Origin: JALZKA01 sp963717635
GTDB lineage: Bacteria; Actinomycetota; Thermoleophilia; Solirubrobacterales; 70-9
DNA length: 64,000 nucleotides
Reading direction: 5' to 3'
Assembly (NCBI GenBank): GCA_963717635.1
Contig: OY970347.1
Coordinates: 682,001-746,000, forward strand
Positions within the stretch are counted from its first letter, which is position 1; each line of letters starts with the position of its first letter. The position numbers and the translations under genes are program-made. Shown here piece by piece: positions 57,304 through 64,000 of this stretch. The notes beneath the pieces are model-generated. The model was not told where the DNA came from, did not search any database, and saw nothing but the letters and a program-made list of their open reading frames with translations.

Positions 57304-58185
57304 ATGGCCGACAGGTGCCGGAGAGTCGCCGATTCCGAGGCGTTCCAGGGGTTCATCCTCGGCGTGATCGTGCTCAACGCGATCACGCTCGGGATTCAGA
57401 CCTACGAGATCTCGAACGACCTCGAGTCCGTGCTGACGACGCTCGACAACGTCTTCCTGGGCATCTTCGTGGTCGAGCTCGCGGTCCGGATCACCGCGTT
57501 CGGCTCGCGCCCGCAGGACTTCTTCCGCGACGGCTGGAACATCTTCGACTTCAGCGTGATCGCCGCTGCGTTCCTGCCCGGCGTTCGCGAGAACATCACC
57601 CTGCTGCGGGTCGTGCGGTTGCTCCGGGTCGTGCGCCTGGTCACCGTGCTGCCCGACCTCCGGATCCTGCTCCGCGCGATGGCGCGCTCGATCCCGCCGA
57701 TCCTGAGCCTGGCGCTGCTGACTCTGATGCTGATGTACGTGTACGGGATGGTCGGCTGGATCCTGTTCGGCGACGAGGACCCGGAAAACTGGGGCAACAT
57801 CGGCCAGGCGATGCTCTCGACGTTCACGATGCTTACCCTCGAGAACTGGCCGCAGCTGCTCGAATCCGGCACCGCGATCCACCCACAGTCGTGGATCTTC
57901 TTCGTCTCCTACGTCCTGCTCGCGTCGTTCCTGGTGATCAACATCCTGATCGCGATCATCATCAACTCGATGGAAGAGGTGCACGTCGCCGAGCGCGAGG
58001 AGGAGCGGACCGAGCGCCTCGAGCATCTCGACGCCGCCGAGGGCGGCGTCGCGACGGTCGCGGAGCGCCTCGCCGGTCTTCGCGATGCGATCGACGAGCT
58101 CGAGCTGGACCTCGTGCGTGGTGGCGCGACCCCAGCCAAGCCCAGGGCCAAACGACCGACCAAGGGCGGCCGGATGCGGGCCTAG
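57304..58185 (+). CDS. bacterial voltage-gated sodium channel-like protein (BacNav)
   Basis: A 293-residue six-helix ion channel subunit. S1 GFILGVIVLNAITLGIQTYE, S3 GWNIFDFSVIAAAFLPGV, S4 with an arginine at every third position (LLRVVRLLRVVRLVTVLPDL), pore helix and filter MLTLENWPQLLESGTAIHPQ, S6 WIFFVSYVLLASFLVINILI, then a charged C-terminal coiled coil (EEVHVAEREEERTERLEHLD) as in NaChBac-type tetramers. The filter TLENWP differs from the common TLESW(S/A). ATG 57304 comes about ten bases after GATATT, a possible -10; GTG/ATG codons upstream would add about 23 residues. Convergent with the next gene, sharing CTAG. Confidence 0.88.
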   Translation: MADRCRRVADSEAFQGFILGVIVLNAITLGIQTYEISNDLESVLTTLDNVFLGIFVVELAVRITAFGSRPQDFFRDGWNIFDFSVIAAAFLPGVRENITLLRVVRLLRVVRLVTVLPDLRILLRAMARSIPPILSLALLTLMLMYVYGMVGWILFGDEDPENWGNIGQAMLSTFTMLTLENWPQLLESGTAIHPQSWIFFVSYVLLASFLVINILIAIIINSMEEVHVAEREEERTERLEHLDAAEGGVATVAERLAGLRDAIDELELDLVRGGATPAKPRAKRPTKGGRMRA

Positions 58186-58640
58186 TTCCCGCCGCCGTTG
58201 TTTCCGGAAGCCTCGAGCCCGGAAACGTCATTGCGGAGGTCCTCGATGTCGTCCTGGAGTACCGAGATCTCCTGATCCGTTGCGGTTTGATCCGAGCGCA
58301 GGGTCTGGAACTGGGACTCGAGCTGGCTGACGCGGTCGCCAAGTGCGGCGACATCGTCCTGGGCGGCCTCCGACGCCGATTTCTCGACTCCGGCGACCTC
58401 GTCGCGGAGCTTGTCGAGGTCGGCCTTGGTGGCGCTGTCCTCCTTGACTCCGAGGACGAGGACGATTCCGACGATCCCGGCGGCCAGCGCCAGGACCGTC
58501 CCCGCTGCCAGGGCGTAGAACCGGGTCCCGAGCTTGCGGTCGAGCTGCGCGACCCAGGCGCGCAGGCCGTCGAGCGTCGTCGCCTCCGGGGTTGGCGGCG
58601 TCGCCGGCGTCTCGTCAGGCTTTTGCTGCCCGGCCTCCAT
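58182..58640 (-). CDS. single-pass membrane protein with coiled-coil ectodomain
   Basis: A 152-residue protein: a cytoplasmic proline-rich start and LDGLRAWVAQLDRKLGTRFY, one membrane helix (ALAAGTVLALAAGIVGIVLV), then an extracytoplasmic coiled coil (SATKADLDKLRDEVAGVEKS; QDDVAALGDRVSQLESQFQT; EISVLQDDIEDLRNDVSGLE) ending in a Gly/Asn tail. No family assigned. The ATG overlaps the stop of the rhodanese gene upstream (TGATG). Convergent with the sodium channel gene. Confidence 0.75.
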   Translation of the reverse strand: MEAGQQKPDETPATPPTPEATTLDGLRAWVAQLDRKLGTRFYALAAGTVLALAAGIVGIVLVLGVKEDSATKADLDKLRDEVAGVEKSASEAAQDDVAALGDRVSQLESQFQTLRSDQTATDQEISVLQDDIEDLRNDVSGLEASGNNGGGN

Positions 58641-59014
58641 CAGGTCGGCCTCGGCTCGGCGACCACGCCGTTGGCGGGCTCGAGAGGGTTCTCGGTAGCG
58701 ACCCAGGCGTTGATGCCGCCGTCGAGGTTATGGGCGTCGTAGCCGGCCTGGTCGAAGGCCTCGGCGGCCATCCCCGACCGGTTGCCGCTGCGGCAGTAGA
58801 ACACCACCGGCCTGTCCTTGGGGATCGAATCCGCGCTCGTCGGCAGGTCGTTCAGCTCGACCTGGCGGGCGCCCGGGATATGCCCGGCCTCGTACTCGTA
58901 GTCGCGGCGCACGTCGATCAGTTCGACGTCGCCCGCCGCAATCATCTCGGCCAGGTGCGCGACGTCGACCTCGAGCCCGGTCTCGGGCACGGCGTTCTCG
59001 GTTTCCTCGGCCAT
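58640..59014 (-). CDS. rhodanese-like sulfurtransferase
   Basis: A 124-residue single rhodanese domain: VDVAHLAEMIAAGDVELIDV, RRDYEYEAGHIPGARQVELN, and the catalytic loop VVFYCRSGNRSGMAAEAFDQ with the active-site Cys, then YDAHNLDGGINAWVA. The loop of six residues (CRSGNR) is the usual length for sulfur transfer. It is co-transcribed with the coiled-coil membrane protein through a TGATG junction. The physiological acceptor is unknown. Confidence 0.92.
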   Translation of the reverse strand: MAEETENAVPETGLEVDVAHLAEMIAAGDVELIDVRRDYEYEAGHIPGARQVELNDLPTSADSIPKDRPVVFYCRSGNRSGMAAEAFDQAGYDAHNLDGGINAWVATENPLEPANGVVAEPRPT

Positions 59015-59110
59015 CGGGCGGCAACTCTAGTCGGGGTAATGCGCGAACGGTGTTTGCTCGGGTCGGCTAACGTCCGCGCCGCTCTTCCCGCCTCACCAAG
59101 GAGATGACGC

Positions 59111-60274
59111 ATGCCTGAAGCCGTGATCGTCGACGCCGTCCGCAGCCCGATCGGGCGCGCGTTCAAGGGCTCGCTCGCCCAGCTGCGCCCTGAGGAGACG
59201 GCCGCCTACGTGGTTGACCAGCTGCTCGAGCGCAATCCGGACGTCGACCCGAAGCTGATCGAGGACGTCTACTGCGGCTGCGGCATGCCGCAGGGCCTCC
59301 AGGCGTTCAACGTCGCGCGGATCATCGTCCTGCTCTCCGAGAAGCTGACGCAGGAGACGACCGGGACGACGATCTCGCGCTACTGCGCCTCGTCGCTCGA
59401 CGCGATCCGCCACGCCGCGAACGCGATCAAGGCGGGCGAGGGCGACGCCTACGTCGCCGCCGGGGTCGAGTTCGTCTCGCGCTTCAACGAACGCACCGAG
59501 CCTGCCGGCGCCGACGACCGCAACCCGAACCTGATTGGCGAGAACGGCCAGCCCAACGTCTACATCGACATGGGCCTGACGGCGGTCAACGTCGCCAAGC
59601 ACTACGAGGTCAGCCGCGCCGACATGGATAAGTACGCGCAGCGCTCGCAGGAGCTGGCCGTCGCCTCGCAGGAGGACGGCTTCTTCGACCGCGAGATCGT
59701 CCCCCTGAAGGGCGCCGACGGGGCCGAGATTGCCAAGGACGACGGCCCGCGCGCTTCATCGACGCTCGAGAAGCTCTCCGAGCTGCCCGAGGCGTTCGAT
59801 GGCGGCGGCGGGGTCACCGCCGGCAACTCGTGCCCGCTGAACGACGGCGCGGCGGCTGTGCTCGTCATGTCCGACACCAAGGCGAAGGAGCTCGGCCTGA
59901 CTCCGCGCGCGCGGCTCGTGTCCGCCGCGACCTGGGGCAACGAGCCCGAGTACATGGGCGTGGCCCCGATCGGCGCGATCAAGAAGGTCCTCGAGCGGAC
60001 TGGGATGACGATCTCGGACGTCGGCGTGGTCGAGCTGAACGAGGCGTTCGCCGCGCAGGTGATCCCGATCATGGACCAGTGCGACATCCCGCTCGAGAAG
60101 ATGAACACGCACGGCGGCGCGATCGCGCTCGGTCACCCGTTCGGGATGACGGGCGCCCGGATCATGACCACGCTCCTCAACGTGATCGAGACCGACGACC
60201 ACGAGGTCGGCCTCGAGACGATGTGCGTCGCCGGCGGCCAGGGCGAGGCGATGATCGTCGAGCGGCTGGGCTAG
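59111..60274 (+). CDS. acetyl-CoA C-acyltransferase (thiolase)
   Basis: A 387-residue thiolase. Acylated Cys in TISRYCASSLDAIRHAANAI; ELNEAFAAQVIPIMDQCDIP; catalytic His in NTHGGAIALGHPFGMTGARI; second catalytic Cys in MCVAGGQGEAMIVERLG. It is of the FadA/FadA5-like type for beta-oxidation rather than biosynthetic PhaA, judged from the GQGEAM end. No other beta-oxidation gene is adjacent. AAGGAG lies before the ATG. Convergent with the next gene (CTAG overlap). Confidence 0.94.
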   Translation: MPEAVIVDAVRSPIGRAFKGSLAQLRPEETAAYVVDQLLERNPDVDPKLIEDVYCGCGMPQGLQAFNVARIIVLLSEKLTQETTGTTISRYCASSLDAIRHAANAIKAGEGDAYVAAGVEFVSRFNERTEPAGADDRNPNLIGENGQPNVYIDMGLTAVNVAKHYEVSRADMDKYAQRSQELAVASQEDGFFDREIVPLKGADGAEIAKDDGPRASSTLEKLSELPEAFDGGGGVTAGNSCPLNDGAAAVLVMSDTKAKELGLTPRARLVSAATWGNEPEYMGVAPIGAIKKVLERTGMTISDVGVVELNEAFAAQVIPIMDQCDIPLEKMNTHGGAIALGHPFGMTGARIMTTLLNVIETDDHEVGLETMCVAGGQGEAMIVERLG

Positions 60275-60639
60275 GCAGCGTCGGCGGCGATCCGAGCGGC
60301 TCCGAACGCCGCGTAGGTGCCCGTCAGGGCGGTCAGCGCGACCGCTGTGTTCCCCGGAAGGTCGGCCCGCCGGACGTGACCGAACCCACCGATCGTGTCG
60401 CTGGTGTCGCAGATGAACGCCAGCCGCTGCCAGAGCCGGCGCGCGTCGCCCTCGCTCAGCAGGTAGCCCGAGCCGAGCGCGATCGCGCGGATGCCGAAGA
60501 TCCGAGCCATGTAGGTCAGCTCCGGCGTGATCGCGCCTTCCATGCCGAAACTGCGTGCGGCGGCACCGGGGCTCGCCAGTGAGAGAGCGCCGAGCACGAT
60601 CCGGCCGACCGCCATCGACTTCAGCGCTGCTCCGAGCAT
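60271..60639 (-). CDS. small membrane protein, DUF4267-like
   Basis: A 122-residue hydrophobic protein with three to four short helices: MAVGRIVLGALSLASPGAAA, ELTYMARIFGIRAIALGSGY, LWQRLAFICDTSDTIGGFGH and ALTALTGTYAAFGAARIAAD. The R-x-F-G-x-R pattern and the D-T-x-D segment recall DUF4267-type proteins. Follows the DUF4345 gene by three bases on the same strand. Unknown function. Confidence 0.7.
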   Translation of the reverse strand: MLGAALKSMAVGRIVLGALSLASPGAAARSFGMEGAITPELTYMARIFGIRAIALGSGYLLSEGDARRLWQRLAFICDTSDTIGGFGHVRRADLPGNTAVALTALTGTYAAFGAARIAADAA

Positions 60640-60642
60640 CCC

Positions 60643-61014
60643 CTACGCCCAAACCGCCGCCAGCAGCAGCGCGCCGCCCGCGATCTCGACCGCGAAGTAG
60701 AACCAGACCGGGAACAGTCCCTCGGGCCGCTCGCCGGCGGCGCTCACCAGTCGACCGCCGGCCATGCCGAACAGGGCGAACGCCATTGCGATGACGATGC
60801 CTTCCGCGGTGGCCGGGTCGCCGAGGGCGGCGACTGCCAGCAACGCCGCCGCCGCCAGGCCGAAGCCGCCGTACACCGCGCGCATCTCGTTGCGGCCGGC
60901 GGCCGTTTCGACCGCCACTCCAAACTGGGCCAGGATCGCCTCGGGCCGCAGCAGCGCGATGACGCCCATTCCGGCGAACATCGCAGCCACCAGCAGGATC
61001 GCCGCGTCGCCCAC
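60643..61014 (-). CDS. DUF4345 family membrane protein
   Basis: A 123-residue protein with four helices: DAAILLVAAMFAGMGVIALL, RPEAILAQFGVAVETAAGRN, then the family signature NEMRAVYGGFGLAAAALLAV, and two more helices ending in FYFAVEIAGGALLLAAVWA. GTG 61014 starts two bases after the stop of the hydrolase gene; the longer frame upstream lies within that gene. The three genes (hydrolase, DUF4345, DUF4267-like) probably form one transcript under the TetR operator at 61942. Function unknown. Confidence 0.8.
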   Translation of the reverse strand: MGDAAILLVAAMFAGMGVIALLRPEAILAQFGVAVETAAGRNEMRAVYGGFGLAAAALLAVAALGDPATAEGIVIAMAFALFGMAGGRLVSAAGERPEGLFPVWFYFAVEIAGGALLLAAVWA

Positions 61015-61016
61015 GA

Positions 61017-61898
61017 CTACGCGCCTACCGCAGCCGGCTCGCGGACGAAGCCGGCGATCAGCTCGGCGACGCGCGCGGGCTGGTCCTCCATGGAGAACGT
61101 ACGCGCGTCGTCGATCCACTCGAGGCGCGCGCCGGGGATGTCGGCTGCGAGCCGCTCGCCGTCCTTGAAGAACTTGTCGTCGCGAGACCAGGCGATCAGC
61201 ACCGGACGGTCGACGGAGCGAAGCTTTTCGATCGCGTCCATGGTGTAACTGCCGTCGACGCTGCGGATGAAGCGGGCGAAGTCGGCGCCGGCCTCGCGGC
61301 TCGTCAGCGGCGGCAGGACGTACGAGTCGCCCGCCCGCTCGTCGAGCTTCGAGTGCATGAGCCAGCCGAACGCCAGCGGCGTTCCCCGCATCGCCCTGAT
61401 CCGCAGGGGTGCGAACAGCGCGCGCGAGAGCGCCGGGTAGCGCGTCGGCCAGAGCAGCACGTCGAAGAAGCGGGGCGGGAAGTTGTCGTAGGCGTCGCAG
61501 GACGTGAGCACGAGGCGGCTCACCAGGTCCGGGTGACGCGCGACCGCGATCTGCGAGAGGCCGCCGCCGGAATCGTTGCCGACGAGCGTCGGCGGTTCGA
61601 TGCCGAGCGCACCGATCGCCTCCGCGATCAGGTCGGCGAGACCGGTGGGGGAGAGGTCCGCGTTTGGCATCGGCAGCTCGTGCGAGCCGAGCGGCAGGTC
61701 GAGCGTGATGCAGCGAAAGTCGGGCGCCAGGAGCGACACGACCTTGCGCCAGAGGTTCGCGTTGACCAGGGCGCCGTGGACGAACACGATCGGCTCGCCG
61801 CTGCCGCTGGAAAAGGCGCGCATCCGTCCACCGCTCGTCTCGACCTCGGTGGCCTCGCCCAGCGCCGGGTCACGCCAGTACCGGTTGTCGTTGCTCAT
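61017..61898 (-). CDS. alpha/beta hydrolase, dehalogenase-like, lacking the usual catalytic His
   Basis: A 293-residue alpha/beta-hydrolase. EPIVFVHGALVNANLWRKVV supplies the oxyanion HG; the nucleophile elbow is LVGNDSGGGLSQIAVA, with Asp at the nucleophile position as in haloalkane dehalogenases and epoxide hydrolases; VLIAWSRDDKFFKDGERLA gives the acid. Near the C-terminus, where a His is expected, the sequence is DDARTFSMEDQPARVAELIA (Thr instead of His), a variant I recall from other actinobacterial members. AGGAGG precedes ATG 61898. Divergent from the TetR gene across an ACATACA...TGTATGT operator and therefore its probable target. Confidence 0.87.
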   Translation of the reverse strand: MSNDNRYWRDPALGEATEVETSGGRMRAFSSGSGEPIVFVHGALVNANLWRKVVSLLAPDFRCITLDLPLGSHELPMPNADLSPTGLADLIAEAIGALGIEPPTLVGNDSGGGLSQIAVARHPDLVSRLVLTSCDAYDNFPPRFFDVLLWPTRYPALSRALFAPLRIRAMRGTPLAFGWLMHSKLDERAGDSYVLPPLTSREAGADFARFIRSVDGSYTMDAIEKLRSVDRPVLIAWSRDDKFFKDGERLAADIPGARLEWIDDARTFSMEDQPARVAELIAGFVREPAAVGA

Positions 61899-61941
61899 CC
61901 GCGCCTCCTGTGGTCGTTGCTTGCCGTCCGGTCGCACGATA

Positions 61942-61962
61942 ACATACAGACAGCATGTATGT
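61942..61962. promoter_or_regulatory. TetR-type operator between the hydrolase and regulator genes
   Basis: ACATACA (61942-61948) and TGTATGT (61956-61962) are perfect inverted repeats with a seven-base spacer, midway between the divergent genes. The half-sites resemble those of the AcrR operator (TACATACA...TGTATGTA). On the minus strand, TATGTT inside the repeat could be the -10 of the hydrolase operon. Confidence 0.7.
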
Positions 61963-61977
61963 ACGGAGAAGCAGGGC

Positions 61978-62571
61978 GTGAGCCGCCAGGCCACGCGCTC
62001 GGAGGCGACGCGGGCGAGGCTGATCGCCGCGGGCCGCGCGCTGTTCGCGAAGCGCGGCTACGCCGACGTCGGGACCGAGCAGATCGTCCGGCGCGCGCAG
62101 GTCACGCGCGGCGCGCTGTATCACCACTTCGACGACAAGCGCGACCTGTTTCGCGCCGTGCACGAGGCCCTGGAGGCCGAGGGCGTCGAGCGGATCGCCG
62201 AGGCGCTCGCGGGGGCGGCCACCGATGACCCGGTCGAGGCTATGAAGGTCGCCGTGCGGGCGTTCCTTGACGGCGTCCTCGACCCGGGGCGCGCGCGGAT
62301 CACCTTGATCGACGCTCCGTCCGTGCTGGGCTGGGCCGAGTGGCGCGAGATCGACGCGCGCTATGGCCTGGGCCTGGCCTCGGCGGCGCTCGAGGCGGCG
62401 ATGGACGCCGGGCGCATCGAGCGCCGGCCGGTGGGGCCGCTTGCAGGGATGCTGGTCGCAGCGCTGGGCGAGGCGGGGATCATGGTCGCGACTGCCGACG
62501 ATCCCGGCGCGGCGCGGATCGACGTAGAGGCCGCGCTCGAAGCGCTGATCGACGGCCTTAGCCGCGATTAG
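61978..62571 (+). CDS. TetR/AcrR family transcriptional regulator
   Basis: A 197-residue regulator. HTH: SRQATRSEATRARLIAAGRA, LFAKRGYADVGTEQIVRRAQ, then VTRGALYHHFDDKRDLFRAV. The C-terminal helical domain is of the TetR_C group with VRAFLDGVLDPGRARITLID. GTG 61978 is chosen because it gives the standard N-terminus; the frame upstream overlaps the hydrolase gene. It shares the ACATACA/TGTATGT operator with the divergent hydrolase operon, so it likely represses both. Ligand unknown. Confidence 0.92.
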   Translation: MSRQATRSEATRARLIAAGRALFAKRGYADVGTEQIVRRAQVTRGALYHHFDDKRDLFRAVHEALEAEGVERIAEALAGAATDDPVEAMKVAVRAFLDGVLDPGRARITLIDAPSVLGWAEWREIDARYGLGLASAALEAAMDAGRIERRPVGPLAGMLVAALGEAGIMVATADDPGAARIDVEAALEALIDGLSRD

Positions 62572-62608
62572 CCTGAGCTGCCATGGACCTGGCAGAGCAC
62601 GTCGCTAC

Positions 62609-62734
62609 GTGGACAACGTCTGGAACCTGGTCCAGACGGCGTTCCGGCCCGCGACGGCACTCGCCGGCCACCTGGTCACGGCCGGCGGCGTCAATGCCCA
62701 CCGCCGCGGGAATGAGCTGGCGCGCCTGCGGTAG
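62609..62734 (+). CDS. possible 41-residue protein
   Basis: A GTG-initiated short frame encodes VDNVWNLVQTAFRPATALAG and HLVTAGGVNAHRRGNELARL, an amphipathic-looking sequence with GC-rich third positions as expected of coding DNA here. There is no clear ribosome site. It may be a small gene or a remnant. The rest of 62572-62752 holds nothing else recognisable. Confidence 0.3.
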   Translation: MDNVWNLVQTAFRPATALAGHLVTAGGVNAHRRGNELARLR

Positions 62735-62752
62735 GGAATACGCTGGGGACCG

Positions 62753-62989
62753 ATGACCAGCGCCGACAAGCGGAGGGCGACGATCGCCAAGATCCGCGAG
62801 CATTACGAGAAGCTCGGCATCACGCTCGACGAGCTCTCGGACCGCCAGATCGAGCTCGGGGTCCGCCAGCTCGCCCACGCCGCCCGCGAGGCCGGCATGA
62901 CCGGCGAGGAGGCGACCGAGGCGATGCGCAAAGCGGTCGAATCGGCGCAGGCGAACGACGACTCGGGGGCGGACGCCGGGACCCCATGA
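62753..62989 (+). CDS. small helical protein of unknown function
   Basis: A 78-residue soluble, highly charged protein: RRATIAKIREHYEKLGITLD, ELSDRQIELGVRQLAHAARE, then AGMTGEEATEAMRKAVESAQ and an acidic end. Three amphipathic helices are likely. ATG 62753 follows GGGGACCG, a weak ribosome site; GGGAATACGCTGG upstream could hold a -10 (AATACG). No family recognised. A strong hairpin follows seven bases after the stop. Confidence 0.6.
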   Translation: MTSADKRRATIAKIREHYEKLGITLDELSDRQIELGVRQLAHAAREAGMTGEEATEAMRKAVESAQANDDSGADAGTP

Positions 62990-62995
62990 TGTGCG

Positions 62996-63022
62996 AGAGG
63001 CGCCGCCTCGAGCGGCGCCTCT
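62996..63022. terminator. bidirectional terminator hairpin
   Basis: AGAGGCGCCGC (62996-63006) and GCGGCGCCTCT (63012-63022) form a perfect 11-base-pair stem with loop CTCGA between the small helical protein gene and the convergent SnoaL-like gene. There is no U-tract. Confidence 0.7.
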
Positions 63023-63052
63023 GAATCGCACTCGAGTGTTTTCGCGGCGGGG

Positions 63053-63472
63053 CTACGCCTGCGCCAGCTCGGGCAGGGCGCCGATCTGCTGGAGGAGGCT
63101 CATGGTGTCCACGAGCTCCCACTCTTCCTCGATCTTGCCGTCGCGGCAGCGGCTCATGGTGAGCCCGGTGAACTCGACGTCGCCGCCGGTGGGCGGCGTG
63201 CCCATCAGTTCCCCCTCGTGCCGGCCCCGGAGCGTGAACCGGGTCGCGACGTAGTCGCCCTCCGTGAACTGCTGGTCGATCGTGACCGTGAGGCCGGCGA
63301 GCGCCTCCCGGTAACCCTGGACCATCTCCGCGACGCCCTCTGGGCCGCGAGCCTCTTCCGGGTGTACGACGTAGTCCGAGCTCACGATTCCTCCGAGCGC
63401 GTCGAAGTTGCCTTTTGAGGCCTCCTCAAAGCAGTCCCTGACGGCCTTCTTGTTCTGGTCGCTGTCACTCAT
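63053..63472 (-). CDS. SnoaL-like ester cyclase family protein
   Basis: A 139-residue NTF2-fold protein of the SnoaL/ester-cyclase group: NKKAVRDCFEEASKGNFDAL, SDYVVHPEEARGPEGVAEMV, GDYVATRFTLRGRHEGELMG, TPPTGGDVEFTGLTMSRCRD, then GKIEEEWELVDTMSLLQQIG. It is closer to the predicted ester cyclases than the copy at 10712. AAGGAGAG precedes the ATG. No pathway genes adjoin it, so no substrate is suggested. Confidence 0.87.
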   Translation of the reverse strand: MSDSDQNKKAVRDCFEEASKGNFDALGGIVSSDYVVHPEEARGPEGVAEMVQGYREALAGLTVTIDQQFTEGDYVATRFTLRGRHEGELMGTPPTGGDVEFTGLTMSRCRDGKIEEEWELVDTMSLLQQIGALPELAQA

Positions 63473-63572
63473 CCGACTCTCCTTTGATCTGCGTGTCCGG
63501 ATCGCGGTTGGCGACCCGCACCAACGATCCCCCTCGCGGGCCGGGCGGGCATCGGCAGGACTACCTATTTCG

Positions 63573-64000
63573 CTACGGGTCTTGGCCTGCGCTCTGACGG
63601 ACCCCGTATGCGGCAGCCTCGGCGCGGCTGCGCAGGTCGAGCTTTGAGAGGATGCTGGCCACGTGGTGCTCCGCGGTGCGCACGCTGATGAAGAGCCGTT
63701 CCGCGATCTCGGCGTTGGACAGGCCTTCGACGAGCAGCGCGAGCACTTCGGTCTCGCGTTTGGTCAGGTCCCCGGCGCCTTTCGACCACGCCCGCCCAGG
63801 AGCGCCCAGCGTTCGCAGCAGCTCCGCCGCGGCGTCGCAATGGTGTGCGGCGCCGAGGCGCTCGAATCCCTCGAGCGCGAGACGCGCCTCGCGCACGGCA
63901 GCAGCGGGCTTGCCGGGTGCGAGCGCACGCGCCAGCTCGAGCCGGGAGAGGTCCGCGTCGAACGGCAGCTCGAGCCCGGCGAACCGCTCGACCGCGCTCT
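63573..64000 (-). CDS. LuxR-type response regulator/transcription factor (5' part outside window)
   Basis: The C-terminal 142 residues of a larger protein that continues past the right edge. Helical TPR/MalT-like repeats (PFDADLSRLELARALAPGKP; AAVREARLALEGFERLGAAH) precede a LuxR-type helix-turn-helix: LTKRETEVLALLVEGLSNAE, IAERLFISVRTAEHHVASIL, SKLDLRSRAEAAAYG. The upstream repeats suggest a large LAL/MalT-type regulator, or one with a tetratricopeptide signalling region, but the sensor part cannot be seen. Confidence 0.88.
   Translation of the reverse strand, partial: SAVERFAGLELPFDADLSRLELARALAPGKPAAAVREARLALEGFERLGAAHHCDAAAELLRTLGAPGRAWSKGAGDLTKRETEVLALLVEGLSNAEIAERLFISVRTAEHHVASILSKLDLRSRAEAAAYGVRQSAGQDP

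Noticed and set aside
1..64000. rRNA, tRNA, CRISPR, insertion sequence or prophage
   Set aside because: No tRNA cloverleaf, rRNA-like stretch, spaced repeats, transposase or integrase were found; the holin-family gene is a chromosomal actinobacterial type, not phage evidence.

Overview
The window comes from a high-GC actinobacterium. Its gene set fits the class Thermoleophilia (Solirubrobacterales and relatives) best. Evidence for this is an actinobacterial-type integration host factor, a HemQ-type coproheme decarboxylase, a PimA-like glycosyltransferase, a DUF4235/holin/DUF3618 membrane trio, several alternative or apparently leaderless starts, and several secreted proteins typical of that class. 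This is a placement by gene content and remembered family distributions, not by a marker-gene search. I found no rRNA, tRNA, CRISPR array, insertion sequence, prophage or plasmid replication gene; the window reads as ordinary chromosome with densely packed short operons.

Left part (1-16.7 kb): a truncated TetR regulator, an extended SDR gene with a divergent TetR regulator sharing an operator-promoter, a small membrane-protein trio, DegV, a second SDR, a thioredoxin-fold protein, an A-type Fe-S carrier, an ABC-F ATPase, a thioesterase, the Grx4-BolA pair, an adrenodoxin-type ferredoxin-NADP reductase, HemQ, and a pair of envelope genes (a polytopic membrane protein with a phosphatase-like ectodomain, and a GT4 glycosyltransferase fused to a flippase-like membrane domain).

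Middle part (16.7-46 kb): methionine synthase MetH under a SAM riboswitch; a leftward cluster of four PQQ-type glucose/sorbosone dehydrogenases with a GabD2-like aldehyde dehydrogenase and a lipoprotein; a MlaE/YrbE-type lipid ABC transporter (two permeases plus ATPase) followed by an MMPL/RND transporter and a tethered thioredoxin-like protein; integration host factor; a divergent pair resembling serine palmitoyltransferase and the GNAT-type bacterial ceramide synthase; an AlkA-like glycosylase; a TPP-riboswitch-controlled thiamine-precursor ABC transporter; and a very large secreted esterase-like protein.

Right part (46-64 kb): a MoxR-VWA pair, a polyphosphate kinase 2 coupled to a small membrane protein, a long coiled-coil protein, amt-glnK with an unusual PII, an MBL hydrolase with a PAS protein, a secreted propeller-like protein, a GGDEF/HD-GYP protein, a BacNav-like sodium channel, rhodanese, thiolase, a dehalogenase-like hydrolase with its own TetR regulator, and a truncated LuxR regulator.

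The best candidate for something new is at 27.9-38.9 kb. There, lipid-transport genes (MlaE-like ABC without a nearby MCE protein, then MMPL) lie about 8 kb from a serine-palmitoyltransferase-like/ceramide-synthase-like pair. This suggests, but does not prove, synthesis and trafficking of an unusual sphingolipid-like envelope lipid. The two metabolite riboswitches (SAM, TPP) and the divergent TetR operators are the clearest regulatory elements.
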